Shown one piece after another: positions 6,196-13,168 of a stretch of 19,651 bases of DNA. Made by a program: the position numbers and the translations under genes. The DNA is from Acidobacteriota bacterium (lineage in GTDB: Bacteria; Acidobacteriota; Terriglobia; Bryobacterales; Bryobacteraceae), in contig JAEZIJ010000041.1 of NCBI GenBank assembly GCA_023436715.1, positions 1 through 19,651 of the forward strand, read 5' to 3'. The notes beneath the pieces were generated by a model. That model saw only the letters and a program-made list of their open reading frames with translations, had not been told where the DNA came from and ran no database searches. How positions within the stretch are numbered: the first letter of the stretch is position 1; each line of letters opens with the position of its first letter.

Positions 6196-6582
6196 ATGGC
6201 ACGGGTAGGAACGCGTTCACCGCAGCACTCGACAGGGAAGACCGAAAAGGTTCGGATGCAGTTGCGGAAGAACGACCAAGTCAAGGTAATCGCGGGTAAA
6301 GACAAGGGCAAGCAGGGCCGGGTCCTGAGCGTGGACTCGAAGACCGGACGGGTGCTGGTGGAAGGCATTCAGATGGTGAAGCGGCACACGCGCCCGAACC
6401 CGCAGCGGCAGATCAAAGGCGGCATCGCGGAGCGCGAGAGCCCGATCGCGGTTTCCAACCTGATGATCGTGTGCTCCGCCTGCGGGCCGTCGCGGATTGG
6501 TCACCGCCTGGACACGAGCGGCGGCAAGACCCGGCGGACGAGGATCTGCCGGAAATGCGGCTCGCCGTTGGAGACAAAGTGA
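6196..6582 (+). CDS. rplX: 50S ribosomal protein L24, zinc-ribbon type, N-terminally extended
   Basis: L24 initiates 50S assembly and sits near the tunnel exit. The KOW core is QLRKNDQVKVIAGKDKGKQGRVLSVD from about residue 22, then VLVEGIQMVKRHTRPN. The C-terminal part has C93-x2-C96 and C118-x2-C121, a zinc ribbon found in many bacterial L24 proteins. ATG 6196 has GGAGG (6183–6187) 8 nt upstream, so the 128-residue form with about 20 extra N-terminal residues (MARVGTRSPQHSTGKTEKVR) is favoured. A second ATG at 6256 would give a conventional N-terminus but has a weaker site (AAGG). Zero-nt spacing to rplN suggests coupling. Confidence 0.95.
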   Translation: MARVGTRSPQHSTGKTEKVRMQLRKNDQVKVIAGKDKGKQGRVLSVDSKTGRVLVEGIQMVKRHTRPNPQRQIKGGIAERESPIAVSNLMIVCSACGPSRIGHRLDTSGGKTRRTRICRKCGSPLETK

Positions 6583-6583
6583 T

Positions 6584-7123
6584 ATGGCAAGGTTGAGGGA
6601 GCATTACAAGACGGCGGTCGTACCGGCGTTGATGAAAGAGTTCAACTACGCGAACGTGATGGCCGTACCGAAGCTCGCGAAAGTGACCATCAACATCGGA
6701 ATGGGCGAAGCGACACAGAACCCGAAGCTGATGGACGGCGCGGTGAACGAACTGGCGCAGATCGCGGGCCAGAAGCCGGTGGTGACGAAGGCGCGGAAGT
6801 CGATCGCGGCCTTCAAACTGCGCGAAGGCATGAACATCGGGTGCATGGTGACGCTGCGCGGCGACCGGATGTTCGAGTTTCTGGACCGGCTGGTGAACGT
6901 AGCCCTAGCGCGTGTGCGCGACTTCCGCGGCGTTTCGACGAAGGCGTTCGACGGGCGCGGCAACTACACGTTGGGCATCAAGGACCAGCTTCTTTTCCCC
7001 GAGATCGACTACAACAAGGTGGAAAAGAGCAAGGGCATGAACATCTGCATCACAACGACGGCGCAGACCGACGCCGAGGGCATCGCGCTGTTGCGGCATC
7101 TCGGGATGCCGTTCCGGCAATAG
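6584..7123 (+). CDS. rplE: 50S ribosomal protein L5
   Basis: L5 binds 5S rRNA and contacts the P-site tRNA and S13. The start is ATG 6584, one base after the rplX stop, giving 179 residues, the standard length. Family marks are YKTAVVPALMKEFNYANVMAVPKL, INIGMGEA, ELAQIAGQKPVVTKARKSIAAFKLREGMNIGCMVTLRG, and FRGVSTKAFDGRGNYTLGIKDQLLFPEID. The end LRHLGMPFRQ is typical. GGAG (6570–6573) lies 10 nt upstream. An in-frame upstream extension within rplX is rejected because L5 begins at MARLREHYK. Confidence 0.97.
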   Translation: MARLREHYKTAVVPALMKEFNYANVMAVPKLAKVTINIGMGEATQNPKLMDGAVNELAQIAGQKPVVTKARKSIAAFKLREGMNIGCMVTLRGDRMFEFLDRLVNVALARVRDFRGVSTKAFDGRGNYTLGIKDQLLFPEIDYNKVEKSKGMNICITTTAQTDAEGIALLRHLGMPFRQ

Positions 7124-7144
7124 CCGGGAAGAAGAGGACAGGGA

Positions 7145-7330
7145 ATGGCGACAACGGCCAAGATAGCGAAGGACGAGAAGAAGCCTAAGTACACGATCCG
7201 GCACCGGAACCGGTGCTGGCGTTGCGGCCGGCCGCGGGGATACATCCGGAAGTTTCACCTGTGCCGGATCTGCTTCCGCGAACTGGCTCTGTCGGGGGAG
7301 ATCCCCGGCGTAATCAAGGCGAGCTGGTAA
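7145..7330 (+). CDS. rpsN: 30S ribosomal protein S14, zinc-binding type (type Z)
   Basis: S14 completes the 30S head near the A site. The 61-residue product is the short zinc form: C24-x2-C27 and C40-x2-C43 in the usual RCWRCGRPRGYIRKFHLCRICFRE context, ending GEIPGVIKASW as the family does. The long cysteine-free S14 of E. coli is about 100 residues. AGAGGA at 7133–7138 precedes the ATG. The first 14 residues are a Lys-rich lead (MATTAKIAKDEKKP). The following 94-nt gap to rpsH carries a partial copy of the GTGGGACAGGCC repeat. Confidence 0.97.
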   Translation: MATTAKIAKDEKKPKYTIRHRNRCWRCGRPRGYIRKFHLCRICFRELALSGEIPGVIKASW

Positions 7331-7335
7331 GTACT

Positions 7336-7360
7336 GGAGAGGCCAGAAGGCCTGTCCCAC
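7336..7360. repeat. Second GTGGGACAGGCC-family hairpin (rpsN–rpsH gap)
   Basis: The stem is GGA (7336–7338) with TCC (7355–7357), a G·G mismatch, then AGGCC (7340–7344) with GGCCT (7349–7353), loop AGAA. Bases 7346–7360 are the exact reverse complement of 240–254 at the tuf–rpsJ junction. The left flank no longer matches the full 7-bp outer arm, so this copy looks half-eroded. No T-tract follows. The rest of the 94-nt gap shows nothing else I can support. Confidence 0.6.
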
Positions 7361-7424
7361 TGCGGCCAGCGTGCGCTGTAAAAAGCGGCAGACCTGGCCG
7401 GGGTTAAGGAGCGGGAAGACAGAG

Positions 7425-7820
7425 ATGATATCGGATCCGATTTCGGACATGTTGACGAGAATCCGGAACGCGATGAAGGCGCGGCATCCGAAGGTGGATG
7501 TGCCTGCGTCCCGGCTTAAGTCGGAGATCGCGCGAATTCTCAAAGAAGAAGGCTACATTCTGAATTACAAGGTGGCCGAAGAGGGCGCCCGGAAGACCAT
7601 CAAGATTTACCTCAAGTACCAGGCGAACACGCGGTCGGCTATTTTGGAGTTGGAGCGAGTTTCGCGGCCGGGCTGCCGGGTGTACGTGTCGCACAACGAG
7701 ATCCCGCGCGTAGTCGGCGGGCTCGGCATCAACATCCTGACGACGCCGCGGGGCGTAATGACGGGGCGCGATGCCGAGAAGCAAGGCGTAGGGGGAGAGA
7801 TCCTCTGCCAGATCTCGTAA
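7425..7820 (+). CDS. rpsH: 30S ribosomal protein S8
   Basis: S8 is a primary 16S rRNA binder and, in E. coli, the translational repressor of the spc operon (acting at rplE). ATG 7425 gives 131 residues beginning MISDPISDMLTRIRNAMKA, the family's normal N-terminus; the longer in-frame extension to 7371 would add residues with no family resemblance. Other marks are VPASRLKSEIARILKEEGYI and the C-terminal VYVSHNEIPRVVGGLGINILTTPRGVMTGRDAEKQGVGGEILCQI. AAGGAG (7406–7411) is 13 nt upstream, a rather long spacing. I saw no S8-like target hairpin near rplE. Confidence 0.97.
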   Translation: MISDPISDMLTRIRNAMKARHPKVDVPASRLKSEIARILKEEGYILNYKVAEEGARKTIKIYLKYQANTRSAILELERVSRPGCRVYVSHNEIPRVVGGLGINILTTPRGVMTGRDAEKQGVGGEILCQIS

Positions 7821-7834
7821 TCTGAGGGAGAGCC

Positions 7835-8371
7835 ATGTCGAGAGTGGGAAAAAAGCCGATTCCGCTGCCGCAAGGCGTGAAGGTGGACATCGGCAAGGAA
7901 TTGAAGGTAGAAGGCCCGAAGGGCAAGCTGACGGTGCCGCTCCCGCCGGGCGTGACGATCCGGCAGGCGGACGGCACACTCCACCTGGAGAGGAACACCG
8001 ACAAGGCGGCTGCGCTTCACGGCCTCACGCGAGCGCTGTTGGCCAACGCGGTGCAGGGTGTATCGGGCGGCTTCACCAGGGAGATGGACATCGTGGGTAT
8101 CGGCTATCGCGCGGACATCAAAGGGCGCGTGGCCACGTTCACCCTCGGCTACTCGCACCCGATCGAGTTCCTGCTGCCCGAGGGAGTGGATCTGAAGATC
8201 GACAAGCAGACCCACCTGGTGCTGAGCGGAACCGACCGGCAAGTGCTCGGACAGGTGGCTGCGAACATTCGCGCGCTGCGTCCGCCGGATCCATATAAGA
8301 ACAAGGGCATCCGGTACACGGGCGAGGCGTTGAGGAAGAAGGTCGGTAAGACCGGTGCGGGGGCGAAATGA
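7835..8371 (+). CDS. rplF: 50S ribosomal protein L6
   Basis: L6 lies near the GTPase-associated centre and has two tandem homologous domains. The 178-residue product opens MSRVGKKPIPLPQGVKV and continues through EGPKGKLTVPLP, NAVQGVSGGFTREMDIVGIGYRA, then the second domain TLGYSHPIEFLLPEGV. It ends with the signature region IRALRPPDPYKNKGIRYTGEALRKKVGKTGAGAK. GGAG just upstream supports ATG 7835. The stop TGA overlaps the rplR ATG as ATGA (8368–8371), implying coupled translation. Confidence 0.97.
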   Translation: MSRVGKKPIPLPQGVKVDIGKELKVEGPKGKLTVPLPPGVTIRQADGTLHLERNTDKAAALHGLTRALLANAVQGVSGGFTREMDIVGIGYRADIKGRVATFTLGYSHPIEFLLPEGVDLKIDKQTHLVLSGTDRQVLGQVAANIRALRPPDPYKNKGIRYTGEALRKKVGKTGAGAK

Positions 8372-8727
8372 TCGGTAAAATTGCTAGAGACGACACGCGC
8401 CGCAAGATTCACAAGCGAATTCGTCACCGGGTCAGCGGCACCACGGAGCGGCCCAGGCTGGCGGTGTTCCGCAGCCTGAAGCACATCTCCGTGCAGGTGA
8501 TCGACGACACGGTGGGGCGGACGCTGGCGGCGGCCTCCTCGGCGGAGAAGGACGCCAAGGTGAACGGCGGCAACATCAACGGCGCGAAGGCAATCGGGAC
8601 GCTCATCGCGGGCCGCGCCAAAGACAAAGGAATCCAGAAGGTGGTCTTCGACCGCGGCGGGTACCTGTACCACGGGCGCATCAAGGCCCTGGCGGACGCG
8701 GCGCGCGAGGCGGGATTGGAGTTCTAG
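8368..8727 (+). CDS. rplR: 50S ribosomal protein L18
   Basis: L18 binds 5S rRNA together with L5 and L25. The 119-residue product has the RNA-binding basic N-terminus (RDDTRRKIHKRIRHRVSGT), then ERPRLAVFRSLKHISVQVIDD. The C-terminal half KVVFDRGGYLYHGRIKALADAAREAGLEF is the family signature. The start lies within the rplF stop (ATGA). Its own Shine-Dalgarno is poor, so re-initiation after rplF is probable. rpsE follows after 3 nt. Confidence 0.97.
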   Translation: MIGKIARDDTRRKIHKRIRHRVSGTTERPRLAVFRSLKHISVQVIDDTVGRTLAAASSAEKDAKVNGGNINGAKAIGTLIAGRAKDKGIQKVVFDRGGYLYHGRIKALADAAREAGLEF

Positions 8728-8730
8728 CGC

Positions 8731-9243
8731 ATGGCAGCGACAATTACTAAACCGATCGATTCCCAGGGTCTGAACCTGAAAGAGCACGTGGTCTCGATCA
8801 ACCGCGTAACCAAAGTGGTGAAGGGCGGCAAGAACCTGAGCTTTTCGGCTCTGGTGGTGGTGGGCGATCCCGACGCGCGGGTGGTGGGGTTTGCCACCGG
8901 TAAGGCGAAGGAAGTCCCGGCGGCGATCAAGAAGGCGATCGAGGCTGCGAAGAAGAACCTGCGGAAGGTGAACGTAAAGCGCACGACGATTCCGCACGTG
9001 GCGCTGGGCGTATACGGCGGCGGGCGAGTTCTGCTGAAGCCGGCGCCGGAAGGCACTGGCGTGATCGCGGGCGGCCCGGTGCGGGCGGTCATCGAGGCGG
9101 TGGGAATCGCCAACGTGGCGACGAAGTCGATCGGCTCGCACAATCCGCACAACGTGGTGAAGGCGACCATCGACGCGCTCGAGCAACTGCGGGACAAGAG
9201 CGCGGTCGCCGAGATCCGGGGATTGCCGATCGAGAAGCTGTAG
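8731..9243 (+). CDS. rpsE: 30S ribosomal protein S5
   Basis: S5 lines the mRNA entry site with S3 and S4 and influences decoding fidelity. The 170-residue product contains the double-stranded RNA-binding-like N-terminal domain: KEHVVSINRVTKVVKGGKNLSF, then SALVVVGDPDARVVGFATGKAKEVPAAIKKAIEAAKKNL. The C-terminal domain has VLLKPAPEGTGVIAGGPVRAVIEAVGI and SIGSHNPHNVVKATIDAL. GGAG near the end of rplR (8718–8721) is 9 nt upstream of ATG 8731. No known error-prone substitution was looked for position by position. Confidence 0.97.
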   Translation: MAATITKPIDSQGLNLKEHVVSINRVTKVVKGGKNLSFSALVVVGDPDARVVGFATGKAKEVPAAIKKAIEAAKKNLRKVNVKRTTIPHVALGVYGGGRVLLKPAPEGTGVIAGGPVRAVIEAVGIANVATKSIGSHNPHNVVKATIDALEQLRDKSAVAEIRGLPIEKL

Positions 9244-9260
9244 GCATTCAGGTGACGGTC

Positions 9261-9443
9261 ATGGCGGACGGTACAATAAAGATTAAGCTGGTGCGCAGCC
9301 CGATCTGCGCGCCGTTGAAGCACAAAATGGTCGTGCGCGGCCTGGGGCTCCGGAAGGTGAACCAGGTGGTGGAACGGCCGGACAACCCAGGGACTCGCGG
9401 GATGGTGCAGAAAGTGCCGCACCTGGTCGCGATCGTCGGGTAG
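9261..9443 (+). CDS. rpmD: 50S ribosomal protein L30
   Basis: L30 is a small peripheral 50S protein. I choose ATG 9261, with CAGGTGA (9249–9255) 5–6 nt upstream, over the in-frame GTG 9252 that lies within that binding site. The 60-residue product IKIKLVRSPICAPLKHKMVVRGLGLRKVNQVVERPDNPGTRGMVQKVPHLVAIV covers the whole family domain, with GLGLRKVNxVVERPDxPxxRGMxxKVxHLV as the recognisable pattern. The gap from rpsE is 17 nt and that to rplO 9 nt. Confidence 0.96.
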   Translation: MADGTIKIKLVRSPICAPLKHKMVVRGLGLRKVNQVVERPDNPGTRGMVQKVPHLVAIVG

Positions 9444-9452
9444 GGAAACGAT

Positions 9453-9902
9453 ATGAACCTCAGTGGATTGAAGCCTCCGGCGGGCCAAAAGAAGAACAGC
9501 CGCCGCATCGGCCGCGGCATGGGTTCCGGGCGCGGGAAGACCTCGGGGCGCGGGCAGAAGGGCCAGCACTCGATCAGCGGTTTCAGCCAGAAGCGCGGTT
9601 TTGAGGGCGGCCAGATGCCGCTTCACCGCCGGCTGCCGAAGCGGGGCTTCCGGAACATTTTCAAGAAGGAATACGCAGTGGTGAACGTGGGCGTGCTGGC
9701 GCGCCTTGAAGGCGACCAGTTCACCCCTGAGCGGTTATTGGAACTCGGCGTCATCAAGACGCTGGGTGACGGCCTGAAGGTTTTGGGTTCAGGCGAGTTG
9801 ACGCGTCCCATCCAGGTACAGGCGAACCTGTTCTCGAAATCTGCCCAGGACAAAATTCAGGCGGCTGGGGGAAGCGCCCAGATTATCGGCGCCGGCAAGT
9901 AA
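9453..9902 (+). CDS. rplO: 50S ribosomal protein L15
   Basis: L15 is a late-assembly 50S protein that threads a basic Gly-rich N-terminus through 23S rRNA. The 149-residue product begins MNLSGLKPPAGQKKNSRRIGRG and continues GSGRGKTSGRGQKGQ and GFEGGQMPLHRRLPKRGF, all family-typical. The globular C-terminal part contains VVNVGVLARL and ELGVIKTLGDGLKVLGSGELTRPIQVQANLFSKSAQDKIQAAGG. AGGGA (9442–9446) serves ATG 9453. secY begins 21 nt after the stop, the usual spc-operon arrangement. Confidence 0.97.
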   Translation: MNLSGLKPPAGQKKNSRRIGRGMGSGRGKTSGRGQKGQHSISGFSQKRGFEGGQMPLHRRLPKRGFRNIFKKEYAVVNVGVLARLEGDQFTPERLLELGVIKTLGDGLKVLGSGELTRPIQVQANLFSKSAQDKIQAAGGSAQIIGAGK

Positions 9903-9923
9903 CAGCCGGCGGATGAGTCGATC

Positions 9924-11324
9924 ATGAACAAGTTTTTCGAAGCCTTTGCGAATATATTTCGCATCCCGGACCTTCGCAAGCGGGTACTGTTCACGCTTGC
10001 GTTGCTGGCCGTATATCGTCTGGGCGGGCACATCCCCACTCCGGGAATCGACGCCGCCAAGCTGGATCAATTCTTCCAGCAGAATCAGGGCACAGTCTTC
10101 GGGTTTATCGATCTGTTCAGCGGCGGCATGTTCCGCCGGCTGACCATTTTCGCCCTGGGCATCATGCCGTACATTACGGCGTCGATCATTCTGCAGTTGT
10201 TGACGGTGGTCGTGCCGACCCTGGAGAAGCTGCAGAAAGAAGGGGAACTGGGGCGTCGCAAGATCACGCAATGGACGCGGTACCTGACGCTGGGCCTCTC
10301 GCTGGTGCAGTCGTTCGGTATCGCCACTGCGCTGATGTCGAGCGAAGGCGGCTTCGTGCTGAACCCGGGCTTCGGGTTCATCCTGATGACCATGCTCACG
10401 CTGACCACCGGCTCGGTGTTCATCATGTGGCTGGGCGAGCAGATCTCCGAACGCGGCATCGGCAACGGGATGTCGCTGATCATCTTCGCCGGCATCGTTG
10501 TGGGCCTGCCGCACGCCATCGACGAGATCTACACGAACGTATTCGTGACGCGGCAGTGGACGGCGCTTCACCTGATCTTGATTCTGGCGGTGATGGTGTG
10601 TGTGATCGCGTTCATCGTGCTGGTCGAGCGCGGGGAACGGCGCATTCCGGTGCAGTACGCCAAGCGCGTTGTGGGTCGGAAGATGATGGGCGGCCAGGCG
10701 ACGCACCTGCCGTTGAAAGTGAACGCCGGCGGCGTCATGCCGGTGATCTTCGCGTCCTCGATTCTGACGTTCCCGCAGACGCTGGCGCTGGTGCCGTTCG
10801 TGAAGAACAACGCCTGGCTCAGCGCGATGCTCGCATCGATCCGGCACTCGCAGCCGCTCTATGTGCTGCTGTACGTGGCCGGCATCATGTTCTTCGCCTT
10901 TTTCTACGTGTCGATCATCTTCAATCCGAACGAAGCGGCCGACAACATGCGCAAGTACGGCGGATTCGTCCCGGGCATCCGGCCCGGGAAGAACACCGCC
11001 GAGTACATGAACAAGATCCTGACGCGCATCACGGTGGTGGGCGGCCTATACCTGGCGGTGCTGTCGCTGATTCCCGAGATCATGATCTCCGGTATCAAGC
11101 TGCAGTCGCTGCCGCTGATCGGCAACTGGATCGATACCTGGGCGCCCCGCTGGCTGCTGGACGGATTGGGCGTGAATTTCTACTTTGGCGGCACCTCCCT
11201 GCTGATCGTTGTTGGCGTGGCGATGGATACCGTGAACCAGATTGAGGCGCAGTTGATCATGCGCCATTACGAAGGTTTCTCGCCGAAGGCCGGGAGGATT
11301 CGCGGCCGGCGAAGCGTTTTCTAG
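9924..11324 (+). CDS. secY: Preprotein translocase subunit SecY
   Basis: SecY is the channel of the SecYEG translocon in the inner membrane, exporting or inserting proteins with SecA or the ribosome. The 466-residue product has the expected ten-helix pattern. After a short cytosolic lead comes helix 1 (RVLFTLALLAVYRLGG), the plug and signature region (IDLFSGGMFRRLTIFALGIMPYITASIILQLLTVV), and QKEGELGRRKITQWTRYLT. The cytosolic loop C4 has ERGERRIPVQYAKRVVGRK, the ribosome/SecA contact. NPNEAADNMRKYGGFVPGIRPGKNTAEY and the final FSPKAGRIRGRR tail are typical. The binding site before ATG 9924 is weak. A 64-nt hairpin-filled gap separates it from adk. Confidence 0.97.
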   Translation: MNKFFEAFANIFRIPDLRKRVLFTLALLAVYRLGGHIPTPGIDAAKLDQFFQQNQGTVFGFIDLFSGGMFRRLTIFALGIMPYITASIILQLLTVVVPTLEKLQKEGELGRRKITQWTRYLTLGLSLVQSFGIATALMSSEGGFVLNPGFGFILMTMLTLTTGSVFIMWLGEQISERGIGNGMSLIIFAGIVVGLPHAIDEIYTNVFVTRQWTALHLILILAVMVCVIAFIVLVERGERRIPVQYAKRVVGRKMMGGQATHLPLKVNAGGVMPVIFASSILTFPQTLALVPFVKNNAWLSAMLASIRHSQPLYVLLYVAGIMFFAFFYVSIIFNPNEAADNMRKYGGFVPGIRPGKNTAEYMNKILTRITVVGGLYLAVLSLIPEIMISGIKLQSLPLIGNWIDTWAPRWLLDGLGVNFYFGGTSLLIVVGVAMDTVNQIEAQLIMRHYEGFSPKAGRIRGRRSVF

Positions 11325-11325
11325 A

Positions 11326-11387
11326 ATCGCGGAACGTGGATCGTGGACCGTTGGGATCTACGATCCACGTTCTACGATCAACGTTCC
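11326..11387. repeat. Strong intergenic hairpin plus 14-bp tandem repeat (secY–adk)
   Basis: GAACGTGGATCGTGGA (11332–11347) pairs with TCTACGATCCACGTTC (11357–11372) over 16 positions with one G·T wobble and a 9-nt loop. ATCG 11326–11329 with CGAT 11375–11378 extends the stem beyond one mismatch. The right side is also a tandem repeat of period 14: TCTACGATCCACGT (11357–11370) then TCTACGATCAACGT (11371–11384). The structure fills nearly the entire gap and runs to 2 nt before the adk ATG. No T-run follows. It shares its module with the rpsC–rplP hairpin. Confidence 0.8.
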
Positions 11388-11388
11388 T

Positions 11389-12048
11389 ATGTTGAATAAT
11401 TCCGCATTGCTTTTATTCGGCCCTCCGGGGTCAGGCAAAGGGACTCAGGCCGTCCTGCTGAGCGAGGTCTTGAAGGTTCCGCACATCTCTACCGGCGACA
11501 TTTTCCGGCAGCAGGTGAAGGACGGGACGGAGTTGGGCCGCGAGGTTCAGGCAATCATGCAGTCGGGCGGGCTGGTCTCGGACGATCTGGTGAACCGGAT
11601 CGTCGAGAGCAGGATCGCGCAGCCGGACTGCGCGCATGGATTCATTCTGGACGGCTATCCGCGCACGCTGCCTCAGGCGAGGATGCTGGACGAGATGCTG
11701 AACCGGATCGGGAAAGGCAAGGTGGTAGTTAACCTGCTGGTGGATTACAATATAATCGTTGCCCGAATTACTGCCCGCCGCCAGTGTCCCGTCTGTGGGG
11801 CCTCGTATAATCTGGTGTCGAATCCTCCAAAACAGGATATGGTTTGCGACCGTGATGGTGCCGCTCTGATCCAGCGCGAGGATGACAAGGAAGAGGTAAT
11901 GCGGAAGCGGTTCGAGGCCTATAACGGTCAGACCGTGCCGGTAATGGATTTCTTCCGCAGCGCGGGTTACCGGCTGGTCGAGGTAACGGGTGGCAACGGC
12001 GCTCCCGAGGATCTGACCGCTCAGATTCGGGCACGGCTGAACGACTGA
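11389..12048 (+). CDS. adk: Adenylate kinase (zinc-binding LID)
   Basis: Adk catalyses ATP + AMP = 2 ADP in the cytoplasm and is essential for nucleotide balance. The 219-residue product has the P-loop GPPGSGKGT (residues 11–19), the AMP-binding segment ISTGDIFR, the DGYPRT motif, and a long LID with C133-x2-C136-x16-C153-x2-D156, the three-Cys plus Asp zinc site seen in many bacterial long-form kinases. I see no Shine-Dalgarno before ATG 11389: the preceding bases belong to the hairpin repeat. Two exact TATAAT hexamers lie inside the gene (11751, 11806). The stop overlaps the map start by one base (TGATG). Confidence 0.96.
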   Translation: MLNNSALLLFGPPGSGKGTQAVLLSEVLKVPHISTGDIFRQQVKDGTELGREVQAIMQSGGLVSDDLVNRIVESRIAQPDCAHGFILDGYPRTLPQARMLDEMLNRIGKGKVVVNLLVDYNIIVARITARRQCPVCGASYNLVSNPPKQDMVCDRDGAALIQREDDKEEVMRKRFEAYNGQTVPVMDFFRSAGYRLVEVTGGNGAPEDLTAQIRARLND

Positions 12049-12818
12049 TGATTGTAAGAAAGACCGCGGCCGAACTCGAGAAGATGAGGCAGAGCGGTTT
12101 ATTGGTTTGGAAGGTGCTCCAGGAACTTCGGGCGATGGTGGCCGAGGGCGTGACGACTCAGGACCTGGAGGTCGTGGCCGAGAAGATGATCCGGGACGCC
12201 GGTGCGAGACCGGCTTTCAAGGGTTATTACGTACCGGCGGCCGGCGGAAAGTATCCGTACGTGCTATGCACCTCCGTGAATGAGGAGATCGTGCACGGCA
12301 TGCCGTCGGCAAAACGGGTTCTGAAGAGCGGTGACGTGGTTTCGATCGACACCGGTGCCGAGTTGAACGGCTACTTCGGCGACTCGGCGGTGACGATTCC
12401 GGTGGGGGCGGTAACGCCCGAAGTCACGAAGCTGCTGCAGGTTACGCAGGAATCGCTGGAGCTTGCGATCGAGAAGGTACGGCCGGGCAACCGGCTGCTG
12501 GATATCTGCGGGACAGTCCAGAAGCACGTCGAATCGAACGGCTTTTCGATCGTGCGGGAATATGTGGGACACGGAATCGGGACGCAGCTTCACGAGGAGC
12601 CGCAGGTTCCGAACTACGTGGACCGAAGGAATGAGAACCCGCGGCTGAAGGAAGGGATGGTCCTGGCGATCGAGCCGATGGTGAACGCCGGGAAGCCGGA
12701 ATCGCGGGTTTTGGCGGACCGCTGGACAGCGGTCACCAGGGATGGTTCGTACTCGGCCCATTTCGAGCACTGCGTGGCGGTGACCTCGGATGGGCCGTGG
12801 GTATTGACGCGGCCGTGA
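12048..12818 (+). CDS. map: Methionine aminopeptidase, type I
   Basis: This enzyme removes the initiator Met from nascent proteins after deformylation. The 256-residue product has the full dinuclear metal site of the type I family: D101 (in SIDTGAEL), D112 (GDSA), H175 (GHGIG), E209 (AIEPM) and E240 (FEHC). The substrate-binding histidines are H83 (IVHGMPS) and H182 (LHEEP). There is no N-terminal zinc finger and no type II insertion, consistent with the short bacterial form. Its start overlaps adk (TGATG) and its stop overlaps infA the same way, so adk-map-infA appear translationally coupled. Confidence 0.97.
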   Translation: MIVRKTAAELEKMRQSGLLVWKVLQELRAMVAEGVTTQDLEVVAEKMIRDAGARPAFKGYYVPAAGGKYPYVLCTSVNEEIVHGMPSAKRVLKSGDVVSIDTGAELNGYFGDSAVTIPVGAVTPEVTKLLQVTQESLELAIEKVRPGNRLLDICGTVQKHVESNGFSIVREYVGHGIGTQLHEEPQVPNYVDRRNENPRLKEGMVLAIEPMVNAGKPESRVLADRWTAVTRDGSYSAHFEHCVAVTSDGPWVLTRP

Positions 12819-13036
12819 TGGCGGAAGAGGGCAAGGAGTTGGTGGCCAGGGTGGTCGAACTGCTGCCGAACGCCACCTACCGCGTCGAACTGGAAACGCG
12901 GGAGCAGGTGCTGGCGCACGCGGCGGGGGTCAGGGCGAGGAATTTCGTCCGGGTCCGGCCGGGCGACCGGGTAAGCATCGAGCTTTCCCCGCACGACCCG
13001 GGACGCGGGCGGATCACAAAGGTATTGAAGGATTAG
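12818..13036 (+). CDS. infA: Translation initiation factor IF-1, divergent
   Basis: IF-1 is an OB-fold protein that occupies the 30S A site during initiation. ATG 12818 (overlapping the map stop) gives 72 residues, exactly the family size. The pattern VVELLPNATYRVELE, LAHAAG, RNFVRVRPGDRVSIELSPHDPGRGRI follows canonical IF-1. However, the usual AHISGKMRKNYIRI reads AHAAGVRARNFVRV, so several normally conserved residues in the RNA-binding loop differ. An in-frame extension to 12797 is inside map and lacks family similarity. Position between map and rpmJ is the standard infA location. It could be one of two IF-1 paralogues in the genome (not checkable here). Confidence 0.9.
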   Translation: MAEEGKELVARVVELLPNATYRVELETREQVLAHAAGVRARNFVRVRPGDRVSIELSPHDPGRGRITKVLKD

Positions 13037-13042
13037 GCAGAC

Positions 13043-13156
13043 ATGAAAGTCCGTGCTTCAGTGAAGAAGATGTGCGACAAATGCAAGGTGATTCACCGCC
13101 AGGGAGTGGTACGGGTCATCTGCACGAATCCCAAGCATAAGCAGCGACAGGGTTAA
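13043..13156 (+). CDS. rpmJ: 50S ribosomal protein L36 (zinc-binding form)
   Basis: Translation from ATG 13043 to TAA 13154–13156 gives 37 residues: MKVRASVKKMCDKCKVIHRQ, followed by GVVRVICTNPKHKQRQG. This is the normal size. The zinc ligands C11, C14, C27 and H32 are all present, so it is the zinc-containing form. L36 is the smallest 50S protein and sits near the L7/L12 stalk base. It is 6 nt downstream of infA and 12 nt upstream of rpsM, the usual start of the alpha block. AGGCAG just before the ATG is a weak binding site. Confidence 0.96.
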   Translation: MKVRASVKKMCDKCKVIHRQGVVRVICTNPKHKQRQG

Positions 13157-13168
13157 AGGGAGCGACAT

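Noticed and set aside
12797..12817. Upstream start for infA inside map
   Set aside because: It would add residues with no IF-1 similarity; ATG 12818 gives the exact 72-residue family length.
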